Part shown: positions 51,400 to 59,760 of the stretch, piece after piece
Layout: each line of letters starts with the position of its first letter
Position numbering within the stretch: position 1 is the first letter of the stretch
From: Williamsia limnetica
Lineage (GTDB): Bacteria; Actinomycetota; Actinomycetes; Mycobacteriales; Mycobacteriaceae
Reading direction: 5' to 3'
Assembly (NCBI RefSeq): GCF_003217475.1
Contig: NZ_QJSP01000008.1
Location: forward strand, 124,001-188,000
Length of the DNA stretch: 64,000 nucleotides
Position numbers and translations under genes: made by a program
The notes under the pieces: generated by a model
What the model saw: only the letters and a program-made list of their open reading frames with translations
Databases searched by the model: none
Told to the model about the DNA's origin: nothing

Positions 51400-53400
51400 T
51401 TACCAGTGCACGCCCTTGAGGACACGTGCCAGCAGGATCTGCTCTGATTCGCTACGCCCCTCGTCGCCGCGGGCCGCGGCGGAGTCCGGGAACACCTGAT
51501 AGGCCAGGTGCAGAATCCGGAATGCGAGCTTCGGCGTCACGGTATGCGCCACCGACCCGAGATTGCCCAACGCCGTATTGATCTCGTGTGGTCGGTCGAC
51601 CAGCGCCGTGATGACCTTGTCGGCGGCCTGGCCGGGGCTGATGGTCGGGAATCTGTCGTAGAGCTTGGTGGGCGCGATCATCGGCGTCCGCACCAGTGGC
51701 ATGTGGATGCCGGTGAACGAGATCCCGTCACCGACCAACTCCGACGACACCACGTTCGACCACGAATCGAGAGCCGCCTTCGATGCCACATAGGCACTGA
51801 ACCGCGGCGGATTCGTCTGCACCCCGATCGACGAGACGTTGACGATGTGGCCGCCGCCCTGTGCACGCATCACCGGTAGCAGACCGATCACCAGCCTGAT
51901 CGCACCGAAGTAGTTGAGCTGCATGGTGCGTTCGAAATCGTGGAACCGATCTTCCGACAACTTCAGGGACCGGCGGATCGAGCGGCCGGCATTGTTCACG
52001 ACGTAGTCGATGTGTTCGAAGTCGTCGCCGAGTTGCTTGGTCAGCGCGTCGATTGCGTCGAGGTCGGACAAGTCGCAGCCATACGCGTAGGCGGTGCCGC
52101 CCTGTCCCTCGATCAGATCCTTGGTCGCCTCGAGCTTGTCGAGACCGCGGGCCACCAGGATCGGGATGCCGCCGGCCTTCGCGACCTTGACGGCCGTGAC
52201 GAGGCCGATTCCGGACGAGGCGCCCGTGATCACCACGGTCTTACCCGAAAGCGCCTTCACGACACTGCGATCGGACTTGATCGAGTCGTCGAGGAACTGT
52301 TCCCAATAGGTCCACAGGTTGGCCGCATACGTGTCGAGCTCGGGCACCGAGATCCCTGACCCCGACAACGCCTCCTCCGTCGCGTACGAAGAAAAGGTTC
52401 CCGGAAACGAGACGTGTGCAAGGACTTCTGGCGGGATCCCGAGCCTACCGATCGTCTGCCGAAGAGCGAATTGCGCCGGGCCCGACCGAACGACGGTGCC
52501 GAGCAGCGAACTCGGTTGCAGAGCGCGTGGAAGAAGATAGGTCGGCATCAGACCGGTTACCGACCGATCGACAGGGACCGCGAACCTGGGCGCGCCCGCG
52601 GCTGCGGAGAACGTGTTGACCATGCCAACGGTGTTCTGCGGCTTCGGATTCACCAGGTGGAAGGCTTCGCCGTCCCGGCCCGGCAGATGGGCGAGGTAAT
52701 CCATCGCCTGTGCGACATAATCGACCGGAACCACGTTGGTGTCGCCGAGGTCGACGCCGAGCAACGGCAGCGCCCCCGGCAACGCATCGCGCATCCGCTT
52801 GAACAGCGGGAAGAAGTAGTACGGCCCGTCTATCTTGTCCATCGCGCCGGTTTCCGAATGTCCGAGGACGATCGCCGGTCGATAGACGCGCCAGGGCACA
52901 CTGGCCTCGTCACGGACGATGCGTTCGGATTCGAACTTGGTCCGGTGGTAGGCCGAGAGAAGTTCCTGGCCCTCGTCGAACATCGACTCGTCGAAACGGC
53001 CACGGAACTCACCTGCCGCCGCGACCGAAGAGACCTGGTGGAAGCATCCCGCGTCCAGCGCCCGGGCAAGAGACAATGCCGCCCGGGTGCCCCCGACGTT
53101 CAACATCTCGTTGGCCTCGTCGGAGGCCGTCATGTCGTAGATCGCAGCGAGGTGAAAGAAATGGTCGATCTTGCCGCTGTGCTCGGCGATCCACGCCGGA
53201 TCGACGCCGAGATTGTCCGCTTGCAGGTCTCCGACGACCGGGGTGACCCGGTCGGTATCCCATTGCCGAATGAGTCGTTCGATCTTTTGGCGCGAGCCTC
53301 TGCGCACCAACACGAAGATCTCGCCACCGCGATTGTCGAGCAGTTCGCCGAGCAGATGCCTGCCGATGAACCCTGTGGCCCCCGTCACAAAATATGCCAT
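51400..53400 (-). CDS. two-domain fatty acyl-CoA reductase (AcrA1-like)
   Basis: 666 residues with two nucleotide-binding SDR domains. The first (extended SDR, residues 1-370) opens MAYFVTGATGFIGRHLLGEL and has YHRTK as its Tyr-x3-Lys. The second (about 380-640) has TVVITGASSGIGLVTAVKVA, VNNAGRSIRRSL and YVASKAALDSW. This architecture matches the bifunctional fatty acyl-CoA reductases (Rv3391/AcrA1 of M. tuberculosis, FAR of marine wax-ester bacteria) that reduce acyl-CoA to aldehyde and fatty alcohol with NADPH. It would feed wax ester or alcohol-lipid synthesis. It is monocistronic, convergent with the thiolase. Confidence 0.88.
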   Translation of the reverse strand: MAYFVTGATGFIGRHLLGELLDNRGGEIFVLVRRGSRQKIERLIRQWDTDRVTPVVGDLQADNLGVDPAWIAEHSGKIDHFFHLAAIYDMTASDEANEMLNVGGTRAALSLARALDAGCFHQVSSVAAAGEFRGRFDESMFDEGQELLSAYHRTKFESERIVRDEASVPWRVYRPAIVLGHSETGAMDKIDGPYYFFPLFKRMRDALPGALPLLGVDLGDTNVVPVDYVAQAMDYLAHLPGRDGEAFHLVNPKPQNTVGMVNTFSAAAGAPRFAVPVDRSVTGLMPTYLLPRALQPSSLLGTVVRSGPAQFALRQTIGRLGIPPEVLAHVSFPGTFSSYATEEALSGSGISVPELDTYAANLWTYWEQFLDDSIKSDRSVVKALSGKTVVITGASSGIGLVTAVKVAKAGGIPILVARGLDKLEATKDLIEGQGGTAYAYGCDLSDLDAIDALTKQLGDDFEHIDYVVNNAGRSIRRSLKLSEDRFHDFERTMQLNYFGAIRLVIGLLPVMRAQGGGHIVNVSSIGVQTNPPRFSAYVASKAALDSWSNVVSSELVGDGISFTGIHMPLVRTPMIAPTKLYDRFPTISPGQAADKVITALVDRPHEINTALGNLGSVAHTVTPKLAFRILHLAYQVFPDSAAARGDEGRSESEQILLARVLKGVHW

Positions 53401-53449
53401 ACCCGCTGACAGTAGTGTGACGCGGCCGCCGCGTCATCCCTGGTCCGGG

Positions 53450-53629
53450 TCAACCCGCAGGGCTGTTGGCGAAATGGGCCTCGATGATGGCTCGCACCGT
53501 CTTGCGGCAACGACCGCAATCGGCGCCCGCACCACATGCGAGGGCGACCTCCTTCGAGGTCCGTGCGCCCTCGGCCACCGTCTGTTCGACGACGTGGCTG
53601 GTGACTCCTTGACACAGGCAGACGTACAT
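53450..53629 (-). CDS. bfd: bacterioferritin-associated ferredoxin (Bfd-like)
   Basis: 59 residues from the ATG at 53629. The [2Fe-2S] BFD fold has its four Cys in MYVCLCQGV (C-x-C) and GAGADCGRCRKTVRAIIEAH (C-x2-C). Bfd reduces stored ferric iron in bacterioferritin for release. The bacterioferritin gene lies 780 bp away on the opposite strand, with one gene between. It follows that gene (53643-54296) by 13 bp on the same strand. Confidence 0.88.
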   Translation of the reverse strand: MYVCLCQGVTSHVVEQTVAEGARTSKEVALACGAGADCGRCRKTVRAIIEAHFANSPAG

Positions 53630-53642
53630 GAGGGCTTCCGGA

Positions 53643-54296
53643 CTAGCTCTGCGGCTGCAGGTCCAGGATCCGCTGCAGCTTCCCCACGAACAACGGCGGA
53701 TACACCCCGACACCGGCACCCGACATCCACTCCGCGGCGGCGTCGGGATGTTCCACCCACGCGACCGCATTCTCCTCGGTGTCGAGTTCTTGCAAGATCA
53801 TCACTTCTTGGCGGTCGTCGAGAGCCTGGTAGATCCACACCCTCCGGACACCGGCGGAGATGAACCTCCGCAGACTCTTCCGCACCGTTCCGAGTAGCGC
53901 GGGCACACTCTCCACCGGTGCGATCGCTGCGACGAGGATGCCCGAGTGATCGGACTCGGCCGTGGCCAGGTCGATCTTCTCCACCACCTCACCTGCGAAC
54001 AGCGGGGGAATCTCTTCCACACCGGCAGCGTCGAACCAATCGAACACCGCCGGATTGCGCACGAGCTTTTCTATCGAGCCGCGATCGTGCAGGCCGAGAG
54101 TTGCGAACACCCGCCGCGGATCATCGAGACCGCGGTAGACCACCAGGTGGCGAGCTCCGAGGCGGGCCAGCGAGTCGTTGTTCTCGGACAGGCGCTCGAC
54201 GACTCCCTCGTCGCTGGGCAGCGAGAAATCGGAGGCCAGGATGCGCGAATGCTCGGACAAATCGATTCCTTGCTCTTTGGTGCCGGTGGTTGTCAC
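53643..54296 (-). CDS. tandem-domain protein between bfd and bacterioferritin, function unknown
   Basis: 217 residues from the GTG at 54296; an upstream in-frame ATG at 54380 would intrude on the bacterioferritin promoter. The protein is an internal duplication: LVVYRGLDDPRRVFATLGLH ... IPPLFAGEVVEKIDL in the first half parallels VWIYQALDDRQEVMILQELD ... YPPLFVGKLQRILDL in the second. Each unit of about 95 residues looks like a ferredoxin-like alpha/beta dimer domain. No cofactor motif is seen. Its place beside bfd (13 bp) and divergent from bfr suggests a link with iron storage, but this is only context. Confidence 0.65.
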   Translation of the reverse strand: MTTTGTKEQGIDLSEHSRILASDFSLPSDEGVVERLSENNDSLARLGARHLVVYRGLDDPRRVFATLGLHDRGSIEKLVRNPAVFDWFDAAGVEEIPPLFAGEVVEKIDLATAESDHSGILVAAIAPVESVPALLGTVRKSLRRFISAGVRRVWIYQALDDRQEVMILQELDTEENAVAWVEHPDAAAEWMSGAGVGVYPPLFVGKLQRILDLQPQS

Positions 54297-54408
54297 CCGA
54301 ACTGCATCGTACCGAGATAAATTGAATTCACACGTGATGTCCACAGCCCCACCAGGAACAGCCCTCCTGGCGAGAGACATCAGGTGCTGTCAGACGTGAG
54401 GAGAAATA

Positions 54409-54888
54409 ATGCAAGGAGATCCGGAAGTTCTCAAGCTGCTCAACGAGCAGCTGACCAGTGAATTGACGGCGATCAACCAGTATTTTCTGCACTCCAAGAT
54501 GCAGGACAGCTGGGGCTTCACCGAAGTCGCGGCGCACACCCGCGCGGAGTCTTTCGAGGAGATGAACCATGCGGAGGCGATCACTGATCGCATCCTGCTT
54601 CTCGACGGACTGCCCAATTATCAGCGGTTGTTCTCGCTGAAGGTCGGGCAAACTCTGCGCGAACAGTTCGAGAGCGATCTGCAGATCGAGATCGATGTGG
54701 TCGCCCGACTCAAACCGGGCATCGTCATGTGTCGTGAAAAGCAGGACACCACGAGCGCCAACCTGCTGGAGAAAATTCTCGCCGACGAGGAAGAGCACGT
54801 CGACTACCTGCAGACACAGCTCCAATTGATGACGACATTGGGTGAGAGCTTGTACCTCGCCCAGTGCGTGGGGCGTCCGCCGACCTGA
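54409..54888 (+). CDS. bfr: bacterioferritin
   Basis: 159 residues, the standard 24-mer subunit length. Ferroxidase ligands are in NEQLTSELTAINQYFLHSKM (Glu18), ESFEEMNHAEAITDRILLLD (Glu51, His54) and ILADEEEHVDYLQTQLQLM (Glu127, His130); the heme-bridging Met52 is the M of EEMNHAE. It stores iron as a ferric mineral. AGGAGAAATA precedes the ATG. No clear IdeR box was found upstream. Confidence 0.95.
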   Translation: MQGDPEVLKLLNEQLTSELTAINQYFLHSKMQDSWGFTEVAAHTRAESFEEMNHAEAITDRILLLDGLPNYQRLFSLKVGQTLREQFESDLQIEIDVVARLKPGIVMCREKQDTTSANLLEKILADEEEHVDYLQTQLQLMTTLGESLYLAQCVGRPPT

Positions 54889-54945
54889 TCCCGGAAAAGT
54901 GTTTCGCGGCGCGCGAGATCCCTGCGCACCACTGTTCCACGAAGC

Positions 54946-54980
54946 CATCGTCGAAGCCGCTGCCTGCGGCTTCGACGATG
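54946..54980. terminator. hairpin downstream of bacterioferritin
   Basis: CATCGTCGAAGCCGC (54946-54960) pairs perfectly with GCGGCTTCGACGATG (54966-54980) around TGCCT, 58 bp after the bfr stop. A 15-bp GC-rich stem without a T-tract, a typical actinobacterial terminator. Confidence 0.7.
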
Positions 54981-55046
54981 ACTGTCGCAGGCCCTGTGCC
55001 TGGTAGGTTCCTCATGTCAACACCCGAGTTTTACCGTGAGGAATTG

Positions 55047-55712
55047 ATGATCAAGAGGACCGGCACCTTCTTTGCAGCTCTGTGCGCTGTACTGGCACTG
55101 ACAGCCCTGGGGGTGTCCACCGCGTCGGCCGCGCCTGTCAAGGTCAACCTCGGCGGTGGATCCGGAATCCTTCTGCCGGACCGTGACGGTAAAGCCTCGG
55201 CGTGCACGCTCACGACGATCGGTCGCGATCAGAACAACGCGCTGGTCGGCCTGACCGCCGGGCATTGCGGCGTCGCCGGCACCAAGGTCCTCGCGGAATC
55301 GGCCCAGAACGTGGGGCCCGTCGGTGAGGTCACCTACAAGAACACCGATCTCGACTACGCGATCATCCGCTTCGACGCAGGCAAGGTGAACCCGGTCCAG
55401 AGGGTCGGTGGGGTCACGATCCGCAGCCTCCGTACGCAGGCGCCGCAGTTCCCCGAGATCAGCTGCAAGGAAGGGCGCACCACCGCCAACACCTGTGGCA
55501 TCACCTGGTTCTCCGACGGCTTCGCGCACTACAGCCAGATCTGCGTTGTCGAAGGCGACTCCGGCAGTCCGGTCGTGGTCGGCGACAGGCTCATCGGAAT
55601 GGTTAACGCCTACTACTTCATCGGCTGCATCGGACCGGAGACCGGGACGAACATCAAGCCGATCCTCGACGACATGAAAAAGCACGGCGTCACCGACTTC
55701 CGGGTCGTCTGA
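55047..55712 (+). CDS. secreted trypsin-like (S1) serine protease
   Basis: 221 residues from the ATG at 55047, chosen because GAGGAA precedes it and it gives a clean signal peptide (KRTGTFFAALCAVLALTALG, cleavage near ASA-AP). The catalytic His is in LVGLTAGHCGVAG, Asp probably in NTDLDYAIIRF, and the Ser in CVVEGDSGSPVVVGDRLIGM. Cys pairs (ISCKEG/NTCGI; TAGHC with an earlier Cys) suit a secreted chymotrypsin fold, as in streptogrisin-like enzymes but without a pro-region. An upstream in-frame ATG (55014) would spoil the signal peptide. Confidence 0.87.
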   Translation: MIKRTGTFFAALCAVLALTALGVSTASAAPVKVNLGGGSGILLPDRDGKASACTLTTIGRDQNNALVGLTAGHCGVAGTKVLAESAQNVGPVGEVTYKNTDLDYAIIRFDAGKVNPVQRVGGVTIRSLRTQAPQFPEISCKEGRTTANTCGITWFSDGFAHYSQICVVEGDSGSPVVVGDRLIGMVNAYYFIGCIGPETGTNIKPILDDMKKHGVTDFRVV

Positions 55713-55719
55713 CCTGAGC

Positions 55720-55899
55720 TCAGCCCTCCCGCTGACGTTCCAGCTCGTCGATCTCCGCCCACCTCCGCATCTCTTGAGGCCCGACCTCCGCGTCGGCACC
55801 GAAGGGAGCACGCGGTAGGTGGGCGGTTTTTTTTGCGTTCTCGACGAACACCATGAGTAGGCCGATGAACATGGGGACGAGGATGTACATGAATTCCAT
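55720..55899 (-). CDS. small hypothetical membrane protein
   Basis: 59 residues from the ATG at 55899. A single N-terminal span (MYILVPMFIGLLMVFVENA) is followed by a polar tail with charged helix (GPQEMRRWAEIDELERQREG). No ribosome site is evident. It converges on the protease gene, 7 bp apart, and is divergent from the AraC-type regulator. No family recognised. Confidence 0.5.
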   Translation of the reverse strand: MEFMYILVPMFIGLLMVFVENAKKTAHLPRAPFGADAEVGPQEMRRWAEIDELERQREG

Positions 55900-55944
55900 G
55901 TCCGAAACTATGCGCTCGAACAATTATCGCCACAACTGGCCATT

Positions 55945-55975
55945 TTGACAGGCTTCACTAATTTTCTGCCATAAT
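55945..55975 (+). promoter_or_regulatory. promoter of the AraC/GlxA-type gene, leaderless
   Basis: TTGACA (55945-55950) and CATAAT (55970-55975) are separated by 19 bp. The -10 ends 6 nt before the ATG at 55982, so transcription should start at or next to the start codon. Confidence 0.5.
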
Positions 55976-55981
55976 CGGTGG

Positions 55982-56938
55982 ATGCTTCGTTCCGTCGCCG
56001 CCGTCCTTCAAGAACCCGTCGCCGCTTTCGAATACGGCGTCATCTGTGAGGTGTTCGGCGTCGACAGGACCGACGAAGGCGTGCCGCGTTTCGACTTTCG
56101 GGTCTGCGCCGTCAATCCAGGCGCACCACTGAACTTCACCACCGGGGCCCAGATCATCCCCCAGTTCGGCCTCGACGCATGCGCCGACGCCGACCTCATC
56201 GCGATCCCTGCCGGCCAGGTACGCGCAGACTTCAACGAAGAGGTCCTCGAGGTCCTGCGGGCAGCCGACGCCCGCGGCGCTTACATATTGTCGGTGTGCA
56301 CCGGGTCCTTCGTGGTCGCCGCCGCCGGCCTGCTCGACGGACTGTCGGCGAGCACCCACTGGCGCTACGGCAAGGAAATGTCCGAGCTGTTCCCGCATGT
56401 GCAGGTCAACACCGACGTCCTCTACGTCGAAGAAGGCAACATCATCACCAGCGCGGGCACCGCCGCAGGAATCGACGCGAGTTTGCACCTGGTCCGGAAG
56501 GAACACGGACCCACCATTGCCAACAAGATCGCTCGCCGGATGGTGGTGCCCCCGCAACGCGAGGGCGGCCAACGTCAGTTTGTCAAAGCTCCTGTTCCCG
56601 TATGCGACACAGACGGTTTCGGCGAAGTCCTCGGCTGGATGCTGCAAAACTTGAGCGCCGACATCGCCATCGCCGATCTGGCGACCCGCGCCCACATGTC
56701 CTCCCGCACATTCGCCCGCAGATTCGCCGACGAGGTCGGCACGAGTCCGCTGCGCTGGCTCACCGAGCAACGCGTGCTCGCCGCGCAGAGTCTGCTCGAG
56801 ACCACCGATCTCGGAATCGAAGAGGTGGCCCGCCAGGTCGGCTTCAGTTCGGCGACGCTACTGCGCCACCACTTCGCAGCCATCGTCGGCATCACGCCGA
56901 CCGCCTTCCGCACCCGGTTCGGCACCGCGGCCAGCTGA
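55982..56938 (+). CDS. GlxA-type transcriptional regulator (DJ-1/PfpI + AraC HTH)
   Basis: 318 residues. The N-terminal DJ-1/PfpI-like domain (residues 1-165) contains ADLIAIPAGQVRADFNEEVL and AYILSVCTGSFVVAAAGLLD, with Cys at the nucleophile-elbow position. The C-terminal AraC DNA-binding domain (about 215-310) has IADLATRAHMSSRTFARRFA and a second helix-turn-helix EEVARQVGFSSATLLRHHFA. Members regulate catabolic genes in response to small molecules. The genes it controls are not evident; it lies between small membrane-protein genes. Confidence 0.9.
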   Translation: MLRSVAAVLQEPVAAFEYGVICEVFGVDRTDEGVPRFDFRVCAVNPGAPLNFTTGAQIIPQFGLDACADADLIAIPAGQVRADFNEEVLEVLRAADARGAYILSVCTGSFVVAAAGLLDGLSASTHWRYGKEMSELFPHVQVNTDVLYVEEGNIITSAGTAAGIDASLHLVRKEHGPTIANKIARRMVVPPQREGGQRQFVKAPVPVCDTDGFGEVLGWMLQNLSADIAIADLATRAHMSSRTFARRFADEVGTSPLRWLTEQRVLAAQSLLETTDLGIEEVARQVGFSSATLLRHHFAAIVGITPTAFRTRFGTAAS

Positions 56939-56945
56939 GATCAGG

Positions 56946-57428
56946 TCAGTCCGCGTCGGCTCCGGCCTGGTACGAATCCTCGAACGAGATGCGCGGCAGG
57001 CTGGTCGCCGCATAGATGGTGAGCGCCAGGAACACCAGAAATGTCAGGGCGAAACCGATTGCCAGCGCGGCGAAACCGTAGTGGACCGACTTCTGGACGA
57101 TCGCAGAACCATCGTCCACCCACAACGATCCGAATGCGCTGGAAACAGCTCCGAGTAGAGCCCACGCCGCACCCCTTGCCCGCGGGCCCACCGTGGAAAC
57201 GTAGAACAACCGCTCGTAGATGGCCGTCTCGAACTCGTCCACCGCGGCACCGCGCACGGGGTCGTCAGCGGCAACCGCCCGCAGTTTGCCGGCAAGATCG
57301 ACGTCGCGATCAAGTCGGGTCGTCTCCTGCTGTCGGTACCGGACATACAGCCCGACCCCGATCACCAGCGCGAATACAAAGATCCCGGCACCGACTCCAC
57401 CCCACGCGACATCATCCACCTGTAACAC
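56946..57428 (-). CDS. hypothetical membrane protein
   Basis: 160 residues from a GTG at 57428 (a second GTG at 57419 is possible). Three predicted spans: GGVGAGIFVFALVIGVGLYV, ARGAAWALLGAVSSAFGSLW and ALAIGFALTFLVFLALTIYA; a cytoplasmic charged region (QQETTRLDRDVDLAGKLRAV) separates the first two. No family recognised. It converges on the AraC gene. A 16-bp inverted repeat spans the start codon (57420-57435). Confidence 0.65.
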   Translation of the reverse strand: MLQVDDVAWGGVGAGIFVFALVIGVGLYVRYRQQETTRLDRDVDLAGKLRAVAADDPVRGAAVDEFETAIYERLFYVSTVGPRARGAAWALLGAVSSAFGSLWVDDGSAIVQKSVHYGFAALAIGFALTFLVFLALTIYAATSLPRISFEDSYQAGADAD

Positions 57429-57435
57429 GTTACAG
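57420..57435. promoter_or_regulatory. inverted repeat over the start of the membrane-protein gene
   Basis: CTGTAACACGTTACAG has 7-bp perfect arms (CTGTAAC/GTTACAG) around AC. It overlaps the GTG start of the minus-strand gene, suitable for an operator. The binding protein is unknown. Confidence 0.4.
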
Positions 57436-57445
57436 CTGTGTTCAG

Positions 57446-57510
57446 GGTCGAGCTCCGCTCAGCTTCGTCTCCGGCCAATGGTCGAGCTCCGCTCCGCTTC
57501 GTCTCCGGCC
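57446..57510. repeat. tandem direct repeat, 34-bp period
   Basis: The block starting GGTCGAGCTCCGCTC and ending GCTTCGTCTCCGGCC occurs at 57446-57476 and 57480-57510, differing at one base (A or C) in the middle. The copies are 31 bp with 3-bp spacing. It lies between the divergent membrane-protein and AIM24 genes. Confidence 0.75.
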
Positions 57511-57619
57511 GGTGCAGTCATTTGAACTGTCTATTGCGCTGTTCACCATGGCCTGGGGTGCCTACGATTACTCCGGTATCGCAGACGCGAGGGATGACCT
57601 CTGAAGGGGAATCGGTGAC

Positions 57620-58243
57620 ATGGCCGAGTTACTAGGATTGACCAAGCGCATCGTGGAGGCGCGGCTCAACAACTCCTCGATCAAGGCCGTGAGCGGATCG
57701 ATGGTCTCCTACCAAGGTCAGGTCGAATTCAAATCGGCCGGATTCGGCGGCGGATCCGGCTTGGTGGCCGGCCTCAAACAGAAGGCCACCGGCGAATCGT
57801 TGAAACTGATGGAGTGCACCGGCAACGGGATCGTGCACCTGGCGATCCAGGCGCAGTACACCACTGTGCTGCAACTGAACAACGAGACCATCCAGGTCGA
57901 GTCGCGGCAGCTGCTCGCGATGGCGGGCAATCTGCAGACCAACGTCCAGTTCTCCGGACTGGGCGGCATGTCCAGCGGGCAGGGTCTTTTCACCACCACC
58001 GTGACCGGAACCGGACAGGTTGCCCTCCTGTCGGCGGGCGGCCCGTTGATCCACCTCGAGGTCAATCCCAATCTGCCGCTCGTGGTGGACCCGGACGCCT
58101 TCGTCTCCGCGAAAGGCCAACTGCAGCAATCCTTCGTCACCGACGTCAGCTGGCGGTCGATGATCGGCCAGGACGGTGGCGAAGCATTCTCCTTGCGCTG
58201 GCAGGGCCAGGGCGTCGTGTCGATCCAACCAGCGGAACGGTGA
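57620..58243 (+). CDS. AIM24 family protein, first of three
   Basis: 207 residues. The AIM24/TRAP-like beta fold is indicated by the alternating pattern VSGSMVSYQGQVEFKSAGFG, GNGIVHLAIQAQYTTVLQLN, the Gly-rich LGGMSSGQGLFTTTVTGTGQ and HLEVNPNLPLVVDPDAFVSA. Bacterial members are cytosolic proteins of unknown role; the yeast namesake is mitochondrial. The next AIM24 gene starts 5 bp after the stop (or overlaps it by 4 nt at GTG 58240), so the three form one operon and may build a hetero-oligomeric ring-like assembly. Confidence 0.87.
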   Translation: MAELLGLTKRIVEARLNNSSIKAVSGSMVSYQGQVEFKSAGFGGGSGLVAGLKQKATGESLKLMECTGNGIVHLAIQAQYTTVLQLNNETIQVESRQLLAMAGNLQTNVQFSGLGGMSSGQGLFTTTVTGTGQVALLSAGGPLIHLEVNPNLPLVVDPDAFVSAKGQLQQSFVTDVSWRSMIGQDGGEAFSLRWQGQGVVSIQPAER

Positions 58244-58248
58244 ATGGC

Positions 58249-58974
58249 ATGGTATTCGAGAAGATCAACTCCAAGGTCGTCAAGGTAAACGTCGGACACG
58301 CCGGCGGTGTTGTCGCTCGTAAGGGGGCGATGCTCTTCTACACCGGGCAGGTCCACTTCTCACCTCATCAGATCCCGGGCGCCGGGGGCGGCGGTATGCC
58401 GGGGATGGGTGGCATGGGTGCAATTGCCGGGATGGCGGGACGCATGATGCGGGGCGAGCACGAGGCCACCATGATGGCACAGGGCAACGGCGAGGTCCAT
58501 TACGGATTCGCTGGTCTGGCAGTGCATGTCATCGATATGCCGCAGGGCGGCACGATCACCGCCGATGCTTCACGGACACTGGGGTATACCGCAGGACTAC
58601 AGGCATCGATCGTCTCGATGACATCTCAGGGTGGCGGCGGAGGCGGAGGCCGCGGCGGAGGCCTGATGGGAGCGTTGCGGGGCGCGGCGACAGGCGCATT
58701 GACCGGCGACGGCATGTTCACCACCCAACTGCAGGGCACCGGTTCGGTGGTGCTCCTCGCCCACGGGGAAGTACTCGAGATCGCGGTGGGCGGGCAGTAT
58801 CCCGTGATCGTCGATCCACAGGCTTTCGTCGGCACATTCGGCAACGTGCAAACCCAGCTGAAGTCGACGGCCGGCTGGCGCGACGCTGTCGGCCGCGGCG
58901 CCGGCGAAGCGATGCAGCTGCAATGTCAAGGCCAGGGAACCGTATTCGTGCAAGCCTCCGAAGAGAAGCTGTAG
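58249..58974 (+). CDS. AIM24 family protein, second of three
   Basis: 241 residues from ATG 58249; a GTG at 58240 overlapping the previous stop is also possible. The AIM24 core (VVARKGAMLFYTGQVHFSPH, GNGEVHYGFAGLAVHVIDMP, GTGSVVLLAHGEVLEIAVGG, YPVIVDPQAFVGTFG) is interrupted by two Gly/Met-rich loops, GAGGGGMPGMGGMGAIAGMA and GGGGGGGRGGGLMGALRGAA. These loops are missing from the first and third copies, so they probably have a specific interface or membrane-contact role. It ends 9 bp before the third copy. Confidence 0.87.
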   Translation: MVFEKINSKVVKVNVGHAGGVVARKGAMLFYTGQVHFSPHQIPGAGGGGMPGMGGMGAIAGMAGRMMRGEHEATMMAQGNGEVHYGFAGLAVHVIDMPQGGTITADASRTLGYTAGLQASIVSMTSQGGGGGGGRGGGLMGALRGAATGALTGDGMFTTQLQGTGSVVLLAHGEVLEIAVGGQYPVIVDPQAFVGTFGNVQTQLKSTAGWRDAVGRGAGEAMQLQCQGQGTVFVQASEEKL

Positions 58975-58983
58975 GGAAAAGCC

Positions 58984-59742
58984 ATGAGCGACATCTTGAA
59001 TCCGTCCATGTTGCAGGGCGACGACAACATCCCCGGCAACACCTACGCCTACTACATGCAGCTGACCAAACCGTGGATCATGTCCAAGGGCGCGATGATC
59101 GCGTACTACGGACAGATGCAGTTCCAGGCTCTGATCCAGGGCATGCAGACCTCCATGATGCAACAGCTCGCCGGGACGATCAGCGCCCCGCTGTACATGG
59201 GCGACTACATCATCGCCCAGGGTCAGGGCACTCTGATCATCGGCGACCGTGGCTACGACATCAACTCGTATGACCTGGAGGACGGCAACCTGACGGTGCG
59301 GGCGGCCAATCTCCTCGCCTTCGAACCGGGCCTGCAGCTCAATCAGTCGATCGTGCCCGGCTACCTGACGCTCATCGGCACCGGGAAGTTCCTCGCCTCG
59401 TCGAACGGTCCGGTCATGTTCGCCGAACCCCCGCTGCGCGTAGATCCTGAAGCCCTTGTCGGATGGGCCGATTGCCCCTCACCCAGCCACCACTACGACC
59501 AGAGCTGGATCACCGGCTTCATGGCAGCGGGCGCAGCAATGATGGGCGCCGCGAGTGGTGAGGAACAGCAATTCGACTTCACCGGCTCGGGCACGGTCTT
59601 GATCCAGTCCAGCGAGAAGGTCATCAACGATCACAACCTTGTGCGCACGTTGGAGAGCCAGATCCCGGGCCTGTCGACGATGGGCCTGCAGCGTCTCAAC
59701 CAGCGGATCCAGCAGCAGATGGGTCAGCAGCAGGCCTACTGA
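58984..59742 (+). CDS. AIM24 family protein, third of three
   Basis: 252 residues. The core has MSKGAMIAYYGQMQFQALIQ, GQGTLIIGDRGYDINSYDLE, VPGYLTLIGTGKFLASSNGP and LRVDPEALVGWADCPSPSHH, and the C-terminus is a Gln-rich helix (LQRLNQRIQQQMGQQQAY). It is the most diverged of the three tandem copies. An AGGGAAAAGCC ribosome site precedes the ATG. It converges on crcB. Confidence 0.87.
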   Translation: MSDILNPSMLQGDDNIPGNTYAYYMQLTKPWIMSKGAMIAYYGQMQFQALIQGMQTSMMQQLAGTISAPLYMGDYIIAQGQGTLIIGDRGYDINSYDLEDGNLTVRAANLLAFEPGLQLNQSIVPGYLTLIGTGKFLASSNGPVMFAEPPLRVDPEALVGWADCPSPSHHYDQSWITGFMAAGAAMMGAASGEEQQFDFTGSGTVLIQSSEKVINDHNLVRTLESQIPGLSTMGLQRLNQRIQQQMGQQQAY

Positions 59743-59760
59743 CTCCTTCGCCGCAGGCCT

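Noticed and set aside
54297-54408. IdeR iron box before bacterioferritin
   Set aside because: No 19-bp TTAGG-x-type inverted repeat was found in the interval.
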